Shown: positions 1 to 8,389 of the stretch, one piece after another | Layout of the letters: each line of letters begins with the position of its first letter | How positions within the stretch are numbered: position 1 is the stretch's first letter | DNA from: Streptosporangium sp. NBC_01495 | Lineage (GTDB): Bacteria > Actinomycetota > Actinomycetes > Streptosporangiales > Streptosporangiaceae | NCBI RefSeq assembly: GCF_036250735.1 | Contig: NZ_CP109430.1 | Span: 7,812,001 to 7,876,000 of the forward strand | Direction of reading: 5' to 3' | DNA length: 64,000 bases | Position numbers and translations under genes: made by a program | Notes under the pieces: generated by a model | Database searches by the model: none | Told to the model about the DNA's origin: nothing | The model's input: the letters and a program-made list of their open reading frames with translations, nothing else

Positions 1-686
1 TGTCCATCGCGGGCGGCACGGCCCTGCACATCGTCGCGCTGAAGTACGGCCCGCTCACCCTGGTGCAGCCGATGGGCGTGGCCAGCCTCCTGTTCGCCCT
101 GCCCTGCGCCGCCGCCCTGCAACACCGCAGGCCGCGGCCCGGCGAGCTGGCCTCGGCGGGGGTGATCGCCATCGGACTCATCGGCCTGGTGATGGTCGTG
201 CCCGAGCACAGCGGGGAGCCTCATCTCAGCACCGGGGAGGCGGTGACCCTGCTCGCGGGGGCGGCCACCGCCGCCCTGGTGCTGTGGGTCCTCGCCAGGC
301 AGGTCTCACCGGCCGCGCGGGCCTGCCTGCTCGCCATGGGGGCGGGTGTGCTGTACGGCGCGACGGCCACACTCACCCGGGTCCTGGTCGACGGCAACTG
401 GGAGTTCTGGTTCCTGCTCGCCGTCCCGATGCCCGCCCTGATCGCGCTGGTGCTGCTCCAGCGCGCCTACGCCGTCGGCCACTTCGGCGTGGCGTTCGCC
501 GCCCTGCAGGTGGCCGATCCCCTCACCGCCGTCGCCTTCGGCGCCCTCCTGCTCGGCGAGCCCCTGCCGACGGGCGCGGCGAGCACGCTCACCGCGCTGG
601 CGGCGGCCGCTCTCACCGCCGCCGGAACCGTCGCGCTGGCCCGTACCACCCCGATGTCCCCCTCACACGAAGTGACAGCACGATGA
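1..686 (+). CDS. DMT-superfamily (EamA-like) permease, C-terminal part
   Basis: The reading frame is open from base 3, so the gene starts before the window and only about 227 C-terminal residues are seen. The product is almost entirely hydrophobic, with about six or seven predicted membrane helices, and resembles drug/metabolite transporters of the EamA type (QPMGV and the late ADPLTAVAFGALLLGE helix are typical of that fold). The substrate cannot be inferred. Its stop codon overlaps the ATG of the glycosyltransferase gene in an ATGA arrangement, so the two are probably translationally coupled in one operon. Confidence 0.8.
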   Translation, partial: SIAGGTALHIVALKYGPLTLVQPMGVASLLFALPCAAALQHRRPRPGELASAGVIAIGLIGLVMVVPEHSGEPHLSTGEAVTLLAGAATAALVLWVLARQVSPAARACLLAMGAGVLYGATATLTRVLVDGNWEFWFLLAVPMPALIALVLLQRAYAVGHFGVAFAALQVADPLTAVAFGALLLGEPLPTGAASTLTALAAAALTAAGTVALARTTPMSPSHEVTAR

Positions 687-1927
687 ACGGAGCACCGATG
701 GCGATGTCAGCCACGTCAGCCACCACCCTGCGGACCCCCGTGCAGGGACCGGCCCTCCTCACCGCCCGGCCCCGCCGGGTGCTGATCGGGGCCGACACCT
801 ACCCGCCGGACGTGAACGGTGCCGCCTACTTCGCCCACCGGCTGGCCCAGGGCCTGGCCGAGCGGGGAAACGAGGTCCACGTGGTGTGCGCCTCGGACGA
901 GGGACCGGGCAGGACCGAGCAGGTGGACGGGGTGACCGTGCACAGGCTGCGCTCGGCGCCGACGCTGGTCCACCCCACCATGCGGATCACGGTGCCGACC
1001 CGGCTGGACCGGCTGATCGGCAGGATCGCCCCCGACGTGGTCCACGTGCAGGCGCACTTCGTCGTCGGCCGCGCGGCCATCTCCGCCTCCCGGCGCGTGG
1101 GCGTCCCCATCGTGGCGACCAACCACTTCATGCCGGACAACCTCTTCCAGTTCGCGCACATCCCCGGCCGGCTCCGCGAGAAGGCGGGCGCGCTGGCCTG
1201 GAAGGACTTCAACCGCGTCTTCTCCAAGGCCGACCGCGTCACCACGCCCACCGAGATCGCGGCCGGGCTGCTCACGGGCAAGGGCTTCGGCCCGCCGGTG
1301 GAGCCCATCTCCTGCGGCATCGACCTGGCGAGGTTCCAGCCGCGCGCCGAGCCGAAGGCGTGGGCCCGCAGGGCCTTCGGCCTGCCCGACCGGGACACGA
1401 TCGTGTTCGTCGGCCGGCTGGACGAGGAGAAGAGGCTGGACGAGCTCATCCGCGCCCTGCCGCACGTGCTCAACGGCGCCGACGCGCAGATCGCGCTGGC
1501 GGGCACCGGCGGCCAGCGGGCCGCGCTCACCAGGCTGGCCGACCGGATCGGGGTCGGGGACCGGGTGTCCTTCCTCGGGTTCGTCCCCGACGAGACGCTG
1601 CCCCAGGTGTACGCCGCCGGCGACGTCTTCGCCATGCCGGGCGTCGCGGAGCTGCAGAGCATCGCCACGCTGGAGGCCATGGCCAGCGGCCTGCCGATCG
1701 TCGCCGCGGACGCGATGGCCCTGCCGCACCTGGTACGGCCCGGCGAGAACGGCCACCTGTTCCAGCCCGGCGACGTCCAGGAACTGGCCCGGCACCTGGG
1801 CGCCCTGCTCGCCTCACCCCGGCTGCGGGCCACGATGGGCGCCGCGAGCCGCTCCATCGCGCTGACCCACGACCACCAGGCCTCCCTGACCAGGTTCGAG
1901 CGGATCTACCAGGAGGTGGCGCGATGA
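683..1927 (+). CDS. GT4-family glycosyltransferase
   Basis: A 414-residue GT-B fold glycosyltransferase of family GT4, which transfers a sugar from a nucleotide donor to a lipid or glycan acceptor at the cytoplasmic face of the membrane. The acceptor loop near residues 38-50 (TYPPDVNGAAYF) and the retaining-GT4 EX7E motif near residues 323-331 (ELQSIATLE) are present, and the donor domain begins near FVGRLDEEKR. It resembles the mannosyl/glucosyltransferases of actinobacterial PimB/MgtA type, but the exact substrate is not determinable. The ATG at 683 was chosen because it overlaps the upstream stop in an ATGA and restores a normal GT4 length. The stop overlaps another ATG at 1924. Confidence 0.85.
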   Translation: MNGAPMAMSATSATTLRTPVQGPALLTARPRRVLIGADTYPPDVNGAAYFAHRLAQGLAERGNEVHVVCASDEGPGRTEQVDGVTVHRLRSAPTLVHPTMRITVPTRLDRLIGRIAPDVVHVQAHFVVGRAAISASRRVGVPIVATNHFMPDNLFQFAHIPGRLREKAGALAWKDFNRVFSKADRVTTPTEIAAGLLTGKGFGPPVEPISCGIDLARFQPRAEPKAWARRAFGLPDRDTIVFVGRLDEEKRLDELIRALPHVLNGADAQIALAGTGGQRAALTRLADRIGVGDRVSFLGFVPDETLPQVYAAGDVFAMPGVAELQSIATLEAMASGLPIVAADAMALPHLVRPGENGHLFQPGDVQELARHLGALLASPRLRATMGAASRSIALTHDHQASLTRFERIYQEVAR

Positions 1928-2128
1928 GGTCCGAGACGATCCGCCGGAAGGTGGGGCCGGACTTCGAGACGGCCCGCCGGGTGATGGGACCGAGCCTCAG
2001 CGCGATCCACCGGAAGGCCGGCCCATGAGCTCCGAGACGATCCAGCGGGAGGCGGGGCGACGAACTCCGAGGCGACCTGCCAGGAGGCGGGGCGACGAAC
2101 TCCGAAATGACCCGCCAGGAGGTGGCGC
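1923..2128 (+). repeat. Degenerate ~35-bp tandem repeat carrying a ribosome-binding site and start-codon-like sequence
   Basis: About six imperfect units begin at 1923, 1960, 1992, 2024, 2059 and 2094, with spacings of 37, 32, 32, 35, 35 and 35 bases. Each unit holds a form of GA(T/C)GA-CTCCGAGACGA followed by CCGCCAGGAGGTGGCG, that is, the 3-prime end of the glycosyltransferase gene with its Shine-Dalgarno sequence and the start of the next gene. Units at 1924 and 2025 retain an ATG and encode short peptides beginning MRSETIRR and MSSETIQR. The last unit ends at the ATG (2130) used for the DUF998 gene. Confidence 0.85.
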
Positions 2129-2129
2129 G

Positions 2130-2837
2130 ATGAGCGAGGGCCCGCCGTCCCGCTGGCCGGGCGTGGCCGGGCCGCTGCTCGCCCTGGCCGCGATGGGCTA
2201 CGCGCACCTGGTCGCGGCGGACACGGTGAATCCGTTCAACGGCCTGATCAGCGACTACGCGCTGCGCGACGACAGCGCCTGGGCGACGATGGGCGGCACG
2301 CTCGCCCTGGCCATGGGCTGCCTCTGGGTCGCGTACCTGCTGGCCTGGGTGGAACCGGTGCGCGGCGCGGCGGCGCGCGCGCTGTTCGTGGCCGCGGCGC
2401 TGGGACTCCTTCTCACCGCCGCGTTCCCCACCGACGCGGCGCCCGGCGTCGTCTCCGTCGCCGGGGAGATCCACCGCTGGTCGGCGGCCGTGGTCTTCAC
2501 CGCGCTGCCCTGCGCGGGATGGATGCTCGGCCGCCGGTCGGGGAACGGGCCCCTGGCGGCGGTCTCCGTCCTGTCGACGGTGCTCCTCGCCTGGTTCCTG
2601 GCCGCCCACCCCGGCTCGCTGACCTCGGACCTGATCGACGGTGCCGACCACTACGGCCTGGTGGAACGGCTGCTGGTGCTCTCCGAGATGGCGCTGGTCC
2701 TCATGGCCGCCCTCTGGGCGGACCACCGCGACGGCGTGGCCGACCGGCCGGGCGTGCGGGCGCGGGGCATGACGATTCCCGCCCAGCCCGGCCCGGACGA
2801 CACCCGGCATCCTCGCCGGCCGATCGGTCTCGGCTGA
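2130..2837 (+). CDS. DUF998-family membrane protein
   Basis: A 235-residue integral membrane protein with about six predicted helices. The NPFNGLISDYALRD segment after the first helix (near residues 32-45) matches the NP..xISDY signature of DUF998 proteins, whose biochemical function is unknown. The ATG at 2130 has a strong AGGAGGTGG ribosome-binding site 5-6 bases upstream. An in-frame ATG at 2025 would add a 35-residue arginine-rich, repeat-derived leader that looks non-native. The gene is the last of the run that starts with the permease and glycosyltransferase. A role in envelope or lipid-linked glycan biology is only inference from that context. Confidence 0.75.
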   Translation: MSEGPPSRWPGVAGPLLALAAMGYAHLVAADTVNPFNGLISDYALRDDSAWATMGGTLALAMGCLWVAYLLAWVEPVRGAAARALFVAAALGLLLTAAFPTDAAPGVVSVAGEIHRWSAAVVFTALPCAGWMLGRRSGNGPLAAVSVLSTVLLAWFLAAHPGSLTSDLIDGADHYGLVERLLVLSEMALVLMAALWADHRDGVADRPGVRARGMTIPAQPGPDDTRHPRRPIGLG

Positions 2838-2909
2838 CGGCGAAGCGGCTCCCTTGAATCGCCCACGGGTGAGTAAATGAGACATGCAACACGTACTGAT
2901 TACGGCCTT

Positions 2910-2927
2910 ACCTACGCTAACGTAGGT
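2910..2927. promoter_or_regulatory. Inverted repeat upstream of the desaturase gene, probable operator
   Basis: ACCTACG-CTAA-CGTAGGT is an 18-base inverted repeat with 7-base arms, 33 bases before the desaturase ATG and followed by a second partial site (GCGTAG). Its symmetry and position fit a dimeric repressor such as the TetR-family regulators known to control mycobacterial acyl-ACP desaturases. No such regulator gene is adjacent, so the cognate protein is unknown. Confidence 0.5.
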
Positions 2928-2959
2928 TACGGTTGCGTAGTCTTCGAGGGAGAAACCTG

Positions 2960-3892
2960 ATGCGAGAGTTCAGTGAGACCGAGCTGCTGCTCGAACTTGA
3001 GCCTGTCGTCGCGGGGGAGCTGGACCGGCACCACAAGGTGGCCAAGGAGTGGTTCCCGCACGAGTATGTCCCCTGGTCGGAGGGGCGAAACTACGACGGC
3101 CTCTACGGCGGGGACGCCTGGGTCGAGACCGACACCAAGATCCCCGAGGAAGCCCGCATCTCCCTCATCGTCAACCTGCTGACCGAGGACAACCTCCCCA
3201 GCTACCACCACGAGATCGCCACGACCCTGGGTCGCGACGCGGCGTGGGGAACCTGGGTGCACCGCTGGACCGCCGAGGAGGGCCGCCACGGCACCGCCAT
3301 CCGCGACTACCTGACGGTCACCCGCGCGGTCGACCCGGTCGCGCTGGAGCGGGCCCGGATGGTGCACATGAGCGAGGGCTTCACCAACTCCTACGAGGGC
3401 GTGCTCGCCTCGGTGGCGTACGTCTCCTTCCAGGAGCTGGCCACCCGCATCTCGCACCGCAACACCGGCAAGGCATCCGAGGACCCGAACTGCGAGCGGC
3501 TGCTCGCCAGGATCGCCGCCGACGAGAACCTGCACATGCTCTTCTACCGCAACCTGCTCAGCGCGGCCTTCCAGCTCGCCCCCGACCAGACCATGCGCGC
3601 CGTGACCGACGTCGTCACCACTTTCCAGATGCCGGGAACCGGCATCGAGGGCTTCACCCGCAAGGCCATGACCATCGCCCACGCCGGGATCTACGACACG
3701 CGCCTGCACATCGACGACGTGCTGCAGCCGGTGCTGCGCCAGTGGGACGTGTTCAACATGCAGAACCTCGGCGCCGACGGTGAGAAGGCCCGCGAGGAGC
3801 TGGCCGACTTCCTCGCCAAGCTGGAGACCACCGCCTCCCGCTTCGTCGAGCGCCGCGAGGCCCGCCGCGCCCGCGAGGCCGCCACCGCCTGA
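2960..3892 (+). CDS. Acyl-[acyl-carrier-protein] desaturase (DesA type)
   Basis: A 310-residue soluble di-iron desaturase that introduces a double bond into acyl-ACP using O2 and ferredoxin. The ferritin-like iron ligands are visible: E76 (LLTEDN), E107 and H110 (EEGRH), E159 (FQELATR), and E189 with H192 (DENLH). Length and motif order match the actinobacterial DesA1/DesA2 enzymes used in unsaturated membrane lipid synthesis. The ATG at 2960 follows GAGGGAGAAACC; an upstream alternative start at 2933 lacks a good ribosome-binding site. The gene appears monocistronic, with an inverted repeat in its promoter region and a strong hairpin after the stop. Confidence 0.9.
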   Translation: MREFSETELLLELEPVVAGELDRHHKVAKEWFPHEYVPWSEGRNYDGLYGGDAWVETDTKIPEEARISLIVNLLTEDNLPSYHHEIATTLGRDAAWGTWVHRWTAEEGRHGTAIRDYLTVTRAVDPVALERARMVHMSEGFTNSYEGVLASVAYVSFQELATRISHRNTGKASEDPNCERLLARIAADENLHMLFYRNLLSAAFQLAPDQTMRAVTDVVTTFQMPGTGIEGFTRKAMTIAHAGIYDTRLHIDDVLQPVLRQWDVFNMQNLGADGEKAREELADFLAKLETTASRFVERREARRAREAATA

Positions 3893-3905
3893 TCCCCTCC
3901 CTCAC

Positions 3906-3928
3906 GGGGACCGCCTGAGGCGGTCCCC
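3906..3928. terminator. Hairpin terminator after the desaturase gene
   Basis: GGGGACCGCC-TGA-GGCGGTCCCC forms a perfect 10-bp stem with a 3-base loop 14 bases after the desaturase stop. It lies between two convergent genes and could serve both strands. There is no T-run, as is common in GC-rich actinobacteria. Confidence 0.7.
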
Positions 3929-3983
3929 CGGGTGTTCACACCTCGCACCGGGCGGACGCTCGTCGCCCGCGTACCCGAGCGCC

Positions 3984-5219
3984 TCAGGCGGCGGAGACCA
4001 GCTCGCGGGCCGGGGAGCTGTCGGCCCCCGGCCGCAGGCTGCGCAGGAAGGCCAGTACGAGCAGCGCGGCCAGGCCGGTCGTGACCGGGGGGACGAGGAA
4101 GGCGAGCGCCGCGCCGAAGCGGTCCACGAGCTGGCCCGCGACGGCCGCCCCGGCGGCGATGCCCACCCCGACGGAGCCGTTGAGCCAGGTGAAGGCCTCG
4201 GTCCTGACCTCGGCCGGGACAAGGCCCTCGACCAGGGTGTAGCCGGTGATGACGGCCGGGGCGATGACGAACCCGGCCACGGCGGCTCCGGCGTACAGCG
4301 GCGGGACCGATCCGGCGAGCGTCAGGGCGACGGTGGCCGCGGAGAGCAGTCCGAGGGTGGCGGCCAGCCTGGCCGGGGCGCCGATCCGCCAGCGGACCAC
4401 GCCGTAGAGGATGCCCCCGACGAAGCTGGCGCCGGAGAAGGTCGCGTACACCGTTCCGGCGGCGGTGGCCTGACCGAGGGCCGCGGTGTAGGAGGTGACG
4501 CCGACCTGGAGGCTGCCGAAGACGGTACCGAGGGCGACGAAGGCCCCCGCGAGCACGGCCACCCCGCGCAGCCGCAGCACGCCGCGCCGCGAACGGACCC
4601 GGACCGGCATCGGCTCGGGCGCTCCCTTGCGGACCCCGGCGAACGCGAGCGTCCCCACCACGACCATGACCAGCGCCACCGACAGTGCCCACACCGGTGA
4701 GAACCCGGTCGAGATGGCCACGAGCAGCACCGGAGCGAGGGTGAAGGTCAGCTCGTCGGTGATGGATTCGAGGGCGAAGGCCGTGTCCAGCCTGCCCGAC
4801 CCGCCGAGCACGTACGCCCAGCGGGCACGGACCATCGAGCCGACCTGCGGCATCGTGGCCCCGGCCAGCGCCGAGACGACCACCAGCGAGACCGCCGGGG
4901 CGTGTGCCGAGGCGAGCACCAGCAGGGCGCCCAGCGCGGCGGCGTGCACGACGACCTGCGGGACCAGCACCCTCGCCTGGCCGTACCTGTCGGCCAGCCG
5001 CCCGGTCCGCGGGCCGACCAGCGCGGGCGCCACCGCGGCAGCGGCGGCGGCGACACCGGCCGCGCCGTACGAGCCGGTGGACCAGTGCACGAGCAGCAGC
5101 ACACCGAGCTGGAGCATCGCGTTCGGAAGGCGCGCGACGAAGGCGGGAAGCAGGAAGCGCCACGCCCCGGGCGAGCCGAGCACGGCGAAGTACGAGGTCA
5201 ACAGATCTCCGTCCATCAT
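3984..5219 (-). CDS. MFS transporter
   Basis: A 411-residue major facilitator superfamily protein with about twelve predicted helices. The loop between helices 2 and 3 contains GRLADRYGQARVL, a form of the MFS signature GxLADRxGRRxxL. It resembles uncharacterised actinobacterial MFS exporters; the substrate is unknown. The protein begins MMDGDLL, so either of two adjacent ATGs (5219 or 5216) could be used. No regulator lies beside it. The next gene upstream on the same strand is another MFS gene about 300 bases away, and the two are unrelated in sequence apart from the fold. Confidence 0.8.
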   Translation of the reverse strand: MMDGDLLTSYFAVLGSPGAWRFLLPAFVARLPNAMLQLGVLLLVHWSTGSYGAAGVAAAAAAVAPALVGPRTGRLADRYGQARVLVPQVVVHAAALGALLVLASAHAPAVSLVVVSALAGATMPQVGSMVRARWAYVLGGSGRLDTAFALESITDELTFTLAPVLLVAISTGFSPVWALSVALVMVVVGTLAFAGVRKGAPEPMPVRVRSRRGVLRLRGVAVLAGAFVALGTVFGSLQVGVTSYTAALGQATAAGTVYATFSGASFVGGILYGVVRWRIGAPARLAATLGLLSAATVALTLAGSVPPLYAGAAVAGFVIAPAVITGYTLVEGLVPAEVRTEAFTWLNGSVGVGIAAGAAVAGQLVDRFGAALAFLVPPVTTGLAALLVLAFLRSLRPGADSSPARELVSAA

Positions 5220-5523
5220 CCAGACGGAGACTCCGCCCGGTTCGGGAGCCCGCCGGAGTGGCGGGCTTCGACCGGGGTTGATACCGCTCTCGCGGCCGCC
5301 GAGCGGTCATCGTGTGCGTCCATCCCGAACGCACCGACGAGCTACCTTATGCCACGAACCTCCCTTCTCTCACATTCGAGGGTCGGGAAGTGTGCGAGGG
5401 CCGGGAATGGCGGTTGGCAGTTCTTCACCCGGCAGACCAGATCGTGATCTTCGGCAGATCGGAAGGCAACCCTTCGGCGGATCGAAAGGCATCCTTTTCG
5501 GCGGATCGAAAGCCGACAGGCCG
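5220..5523. other. Intergenic region with three ~24-bp direct repeats
   Basis: No gene is supported in this 304-base stretch. It holds three copies of a unit close to TTCGGCGGATCGAAAGGCA at 5450, 5473 and 5497 (spacings 23 and 24), the last ending at the 3-prime end of the next MFS gene. A looser repeat of GGGTCGGGAA/GGGCCGGGAA lies near 5379-5406. The region must contain the promoter of the 3984-5219 gene, but no clear -35/-10 pair stands out. Confidence 0.5.
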
Positions 5524-6918
5524 TCATCGAGCGCGACCGGCGACGTCCTCCGCTCGGCCGGAGGCCGGAAGCGAGTCCCACGGGGAGCCGGTGCCGACGG
5601 CCGATCGCAGCGACGGCCAGGTGAGGACCGCGAGGGCGGCGGCCAGGGCGGCGACGGCCACCATCGCCCCCGGCAGTCCCGTCGTCTCGGCCCAGCGCCC
5701 GACGTAGACCGGACCGGCGAGGAACCCCAGGTAGGCCACGGTGGTCACCACGGACGTCGCCCTCCCCCTGCCGGCCTCGCCCACGTGTGCCGCGACGACC
5801 CCCATCAGCATGGGGAAGAGCACCGCCGTACCGACCGCGGCCAGGGCCAGTCCCAGCAGCACCACCGGGACGGCCGTCGCGACGGACACCAGCGTGGTCC
5901 CGGCGGCGGCCGTCACGGCGCCGCAGACGAGCACGGTCGCGGCGTGCCGGGAACCGACCGCACCGGCCGCGAAGCGGGTGAGGGCGACGACGGCGGCGAA
6001 GACCGCCGGACCGGCCGAGGCGAGCGCGGGACCGGCGCCGGCCACGTCGGCCAGGTAGACCGCGCCCCAGCTCTGGTGGGCGTTCTCCACCGCGAAGGCC
6101 AGCGCGCCCAAGCCACCGACTACGAGCAACGGGAACAGGCGCACGGCGTACCCCGGGTATCCCCGCCGCCCACCGCCCCGGGCGGCCCCCGCCGCGACCG
6201 GGCCGGTCTCCTCGGTGACCGAAGCGGCCCCCGCCAGGTACGGAACGGTTCCGTCGGCGACCGGGGTGGCCCTCACCGGATCCGGGACGGTTCCCTCCAT
6301 GACCGAAACGGCTCCGGCCTGGCCCGGGACGGTTCCGTCGGTGACCGGAGCGGCCGAGGCGGCTCGCCAGTCGGCCACGACGCTGAATGCCGCGCCGACC
6401 GCAGCTCCCGCGACCAGCAGGAACGGCACGACGACCGGCACCCCCAGGCCGCCGAGCAGCAGCCCGGCGGAGAGGCTGCCGACCACCACCATCGTGGAGA
6501 AGGTGCCGTGCGCGCGGGTGATGACCGGCCTGCCGGACGCCCGCTCCGCCGAGGCCGCCGCCGAGTTGATCGCGACGTCGGCCGCCCCCGAGGAGGCGCC
6601 GAGCAGCGCCAGTCCCGCCGACAGGCTCCAGAAGTCACGGCCGGCCACGGCCACCAGCGTCCCCACCGCGCCGAGCGTCACCAGCAGGAGCGCGGCCACC
6701 CGTAGCCCCCAGCGGTCAACCGCCCTGCCGGTGACGAGCATCGCGGGCAGCGCCCCCGCCCCGACGAACAGCAGCGCCGTACCCAACTGCCCGTCGCTGA
6801 GCTCCGCCTGAGCGCGGATCGCGGGCACCGAGGCACCCCACACCCCCCAGAAAACACCGAACGCGGCGAACCCCATATAAGCGGTACGCGCCTGGATTCC
6901 GCCCTTTCCGCCTGACAT
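5524..6918 (-). CDS. MFS transporter with a repeat-expanded central loop
   Basis: A 464-residue MFS transporter with about twelve helices, including GRAVDRWGLRVAAL in the signature loop. The central cytoplasmic loop between the two six-helix halves (roughly residues 185-245) has four imperfect 14-17-residue repeats built on DGTVPxxxxA (TDGTVPGQAG, MEGTVPDPVR, ADGTVPYLAG, TEETGPVAAG); relatives in the family usually have a short loop here. The ATG at 6918 was chosen because an upstream extension would run through the operator region and into the divergent gene. The gene is divergent from the LacI-family regulator at 6973 and shares two operators with it, so it is probably that regulator's target. 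The substrate may be a sugar or nucleoside (inference). Confidence 0.8.
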   Translation of the reverse strand: MSGGKGGIQARTAYMGFAAFGVFWGVWGASVPAIRAQAELSDGQLGTALLFVGAGALPAMLVTGRAVDRWGLRVAALLLVTLGAVGTLVAVAGRDFWSLSAGLALLGASSGAADVAINSAAASAERASGRPVITRAHGTFSTMVVVGSLSAGLLLGGLGVPVVVPFLLVAGAAVGAAFSVVADWRAASAAPVTDGTVPGQAGAVSVMEGTVPDPVRATPVADGTVPYLAGAASVTEETGPVAAGAARGGGRRGYPGYAVRLFPLLVVGGLGALAFAVENAHQSWGAVYLADVAGAGPALASAGPAVFAAVVALTRFAAGAVGSRHAATVLVCGAVTAAAGTTLVSVATAVPVVLLGLALAAVGTAVLFPMLMGVVAAHVGEAGRGRATSVVTTVAYLGFLAGPVYVGRWAETTGLPGAMVAVAALAAALAVLTWPSLRSAVGTGSPWDSLPASGRAEDVAGRAR

Positions 6919-6920
6919 GC

Positions 6921-6958
6921 GTGTAACGATACACAAATCAGCTGTGTATCGATACACA
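6921..6958. promoter_or_regulatory. Two tandem LacI-type operators between divergent genes
   Basis: TGTGTATCGATACACA at 6943-6958 is a perfect 16-base palindrome with the central CG typical of LacI-family operators. GTGTAACGATACAC at 6921-6934 is the same site with one mismatch. The centres are 23 bases apart, about two helical turns, and the sites fill the 54-base gap between the two start codons. The regulator probably represses both itself and the MFS gene. Confidence 0.85.
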
Positions 6959-6972
6959 GATATCCTCGGCCC

Positions 6973-8199
6973 ATGAGCGGACGGACGGCGCGACGCCGGG
7001 TGACCATGGCCGAGGTCGCCCGCGCGGCAGGGGTGTCGGTGATGACCGTCTCGTACGCCTACGGCCAGCCGGGCCGGGTCTCCGACGAGGCGCGGGCCAA
7101 GGTCCGCGAGGCCGCCGAACGCCTCGGCTACCCGGGCCCGCACCCCGGCGCGCGGTCACTGCGCAGCGGCCGGACCCGTAACCTGGGCGTCGTCCTCGGC
7201 GAGCACCTCACCTACGCCTTCGACGACCCGCAGGCAGCCCGCTTCCTGTCCGGCGTCGCCCAGGTCTGCGCCGACCACAGCATGGCGCTCACCCTCGTCC
7301 CCGTCACCGGAAGCCCCTCCGACGTCGACCGGGTCACCGAGGCCGCCGTCGACGCCTTCGTGGTCTGGACGACCGCCGACGACGACCCCGTCATCGACGC
7401 CATCTCCGCCACCGGCCTGCCCGCCGTGGTCCACGGGGGCCCGCGCCGCGACGGCCTCTCCTTCGTCGCCGCCGACGACCGCGCCGCCGCCACGGCCGTG
7501 GGCCGCGAGGTCTTCGCAGGGGCACGGCGCCCTGGGGTGCTGAGCTTTCCCCTTAACCGCGCGAGGATCTCCGGCGTCGCCTTCGGCGTCCCCGGTGGTG
7601 GCCTCCCCGGAAGTACCGGCACCACTTCCGGAGCCACCGCCGCCGGTTCCGGAACCGGCGGCGTCCTCGATGCCGGTTCCGAAACGACCGGAACTCCCGC
7701 TCCCGCTTCCGGAACCACCTCGGACGACGCGTCCCCGGGCATCGACCCCGACGCCTCGACCTTCCGGGTCACTCGCCAGCGCCTGCGCGGCTACCGCGAC
7801 GCCTGGGCCGGGACCGGCGGCGACTGGTCACAGGTCCGGGTGGCCGTCTGCTCCACCAACAGCGCGCGGGAGGCCGAGGCACTCGCGGCCGAGTTGCTCA
7901 CCGGCCCATACGCCTGCGACGCGATCGCCGCGATGGGCGACGAGCTGGCCCTCGGCGTCCTGCGCGCCGCCGCCGGCCTGGGCCTGACCGTCCCCGGCGA
8001 CCTCACCCTCAGCGGCTGGGACGACTCCGACGCCGCCGCCCCGGCCGGGCTCACCACCATCGCCCAGTCCCTCCGCGACCAGGGCGCCCGCTGCGCCCGT
8101 ACCGCCCTCGGCCACCCCACCCCCGCCGATCGGGACGACGAGGTCGCCTGGCATCTGATCAGCCGCGAATCCACCCGGCGTCCCCGAAGGAGCCGGTGA
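6973..8199 (+). CDS. LacI-family transcriptional regulator
   Basis: A 408-residue regulator. The N-terminal helix-turn-helix (TMAEVARAAGVSVMTVSYAY, about residues 11-30) and hinge helix (RSLRSGRTRNLGVV) are followed by a periplasmic-binding-protein-like effector domain ending in GWDDSDAAAPAGLTTIAQ, the usual LacI C-terminal strand. LacI proteins bind sugars or nucleosides and release the operator. Near residues 205-258 a Gly/Ser/Thr/Pro-rich low-complexity stretch interrupts the effector domain, making the protein about 55 residues longer than usual. The palindromes directly upstream are the likely binding sites, and the divergent MFS gene the likely target. Confidence 0.9.
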   Translation: MSGRTARRRVTMAEVARAAGVSVMTVSYAYGQPGRVSDEARAKVREAAERLGYPGPHPGARSLRSGRTRNLGVVLGEHLTYAFDDPQAARFLSGVAQVCADHSMALTLVPVTGSPSDVDRVTEAAVDAFVVWTTADDDPVIDAISATGLPAVVHGGPRRDGLSFVAADDRAAATAVGREVFAGARRPGVLSFPLNRARISGVAFGVPGGGLPGSTGTTSGATAAGSGTGGVLDAGSETTGTPAPASGTTSDDASPGIDPDASTFRVTRQRLRGYRDAWAGTGGDWSQVRVAVCSTNSAREAEALAAELLTGPYACDAIAAMGDELALGVLRAAAGLGLTVPGDLTLSGWDDSDAAAPAGLTTIAQSLRDQGARCARTALGHPTPADRDDEVAWHLISRESTRRPRRSR

Positions 8200-8389
8200 C
8201 GAAAGCCGCGTCGGCGGAGGTCCCGGCGACGATCAGATCTGATGCGGTGTCGTGTCAGCCGCCATGTCAGCACGGCGACGGCCCAGCCCCCGTGGACGGT
8301 CGGCGAGGAGTTCCTCATGCGCGGTGGCCGCGCCTGCCGGATCACCGACCTCTCCCCGCCGGTACGCGAGGTGATCAGGCGCGATCCTT

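Noticed and set aside
8200..8389. 66-codon frame after the LacI gene (8242-8442)
   Set aside because: It overlaps the 3-prime end of the AraJ-like exporter, has no clear ribosome-binding site and no recognisable domain.
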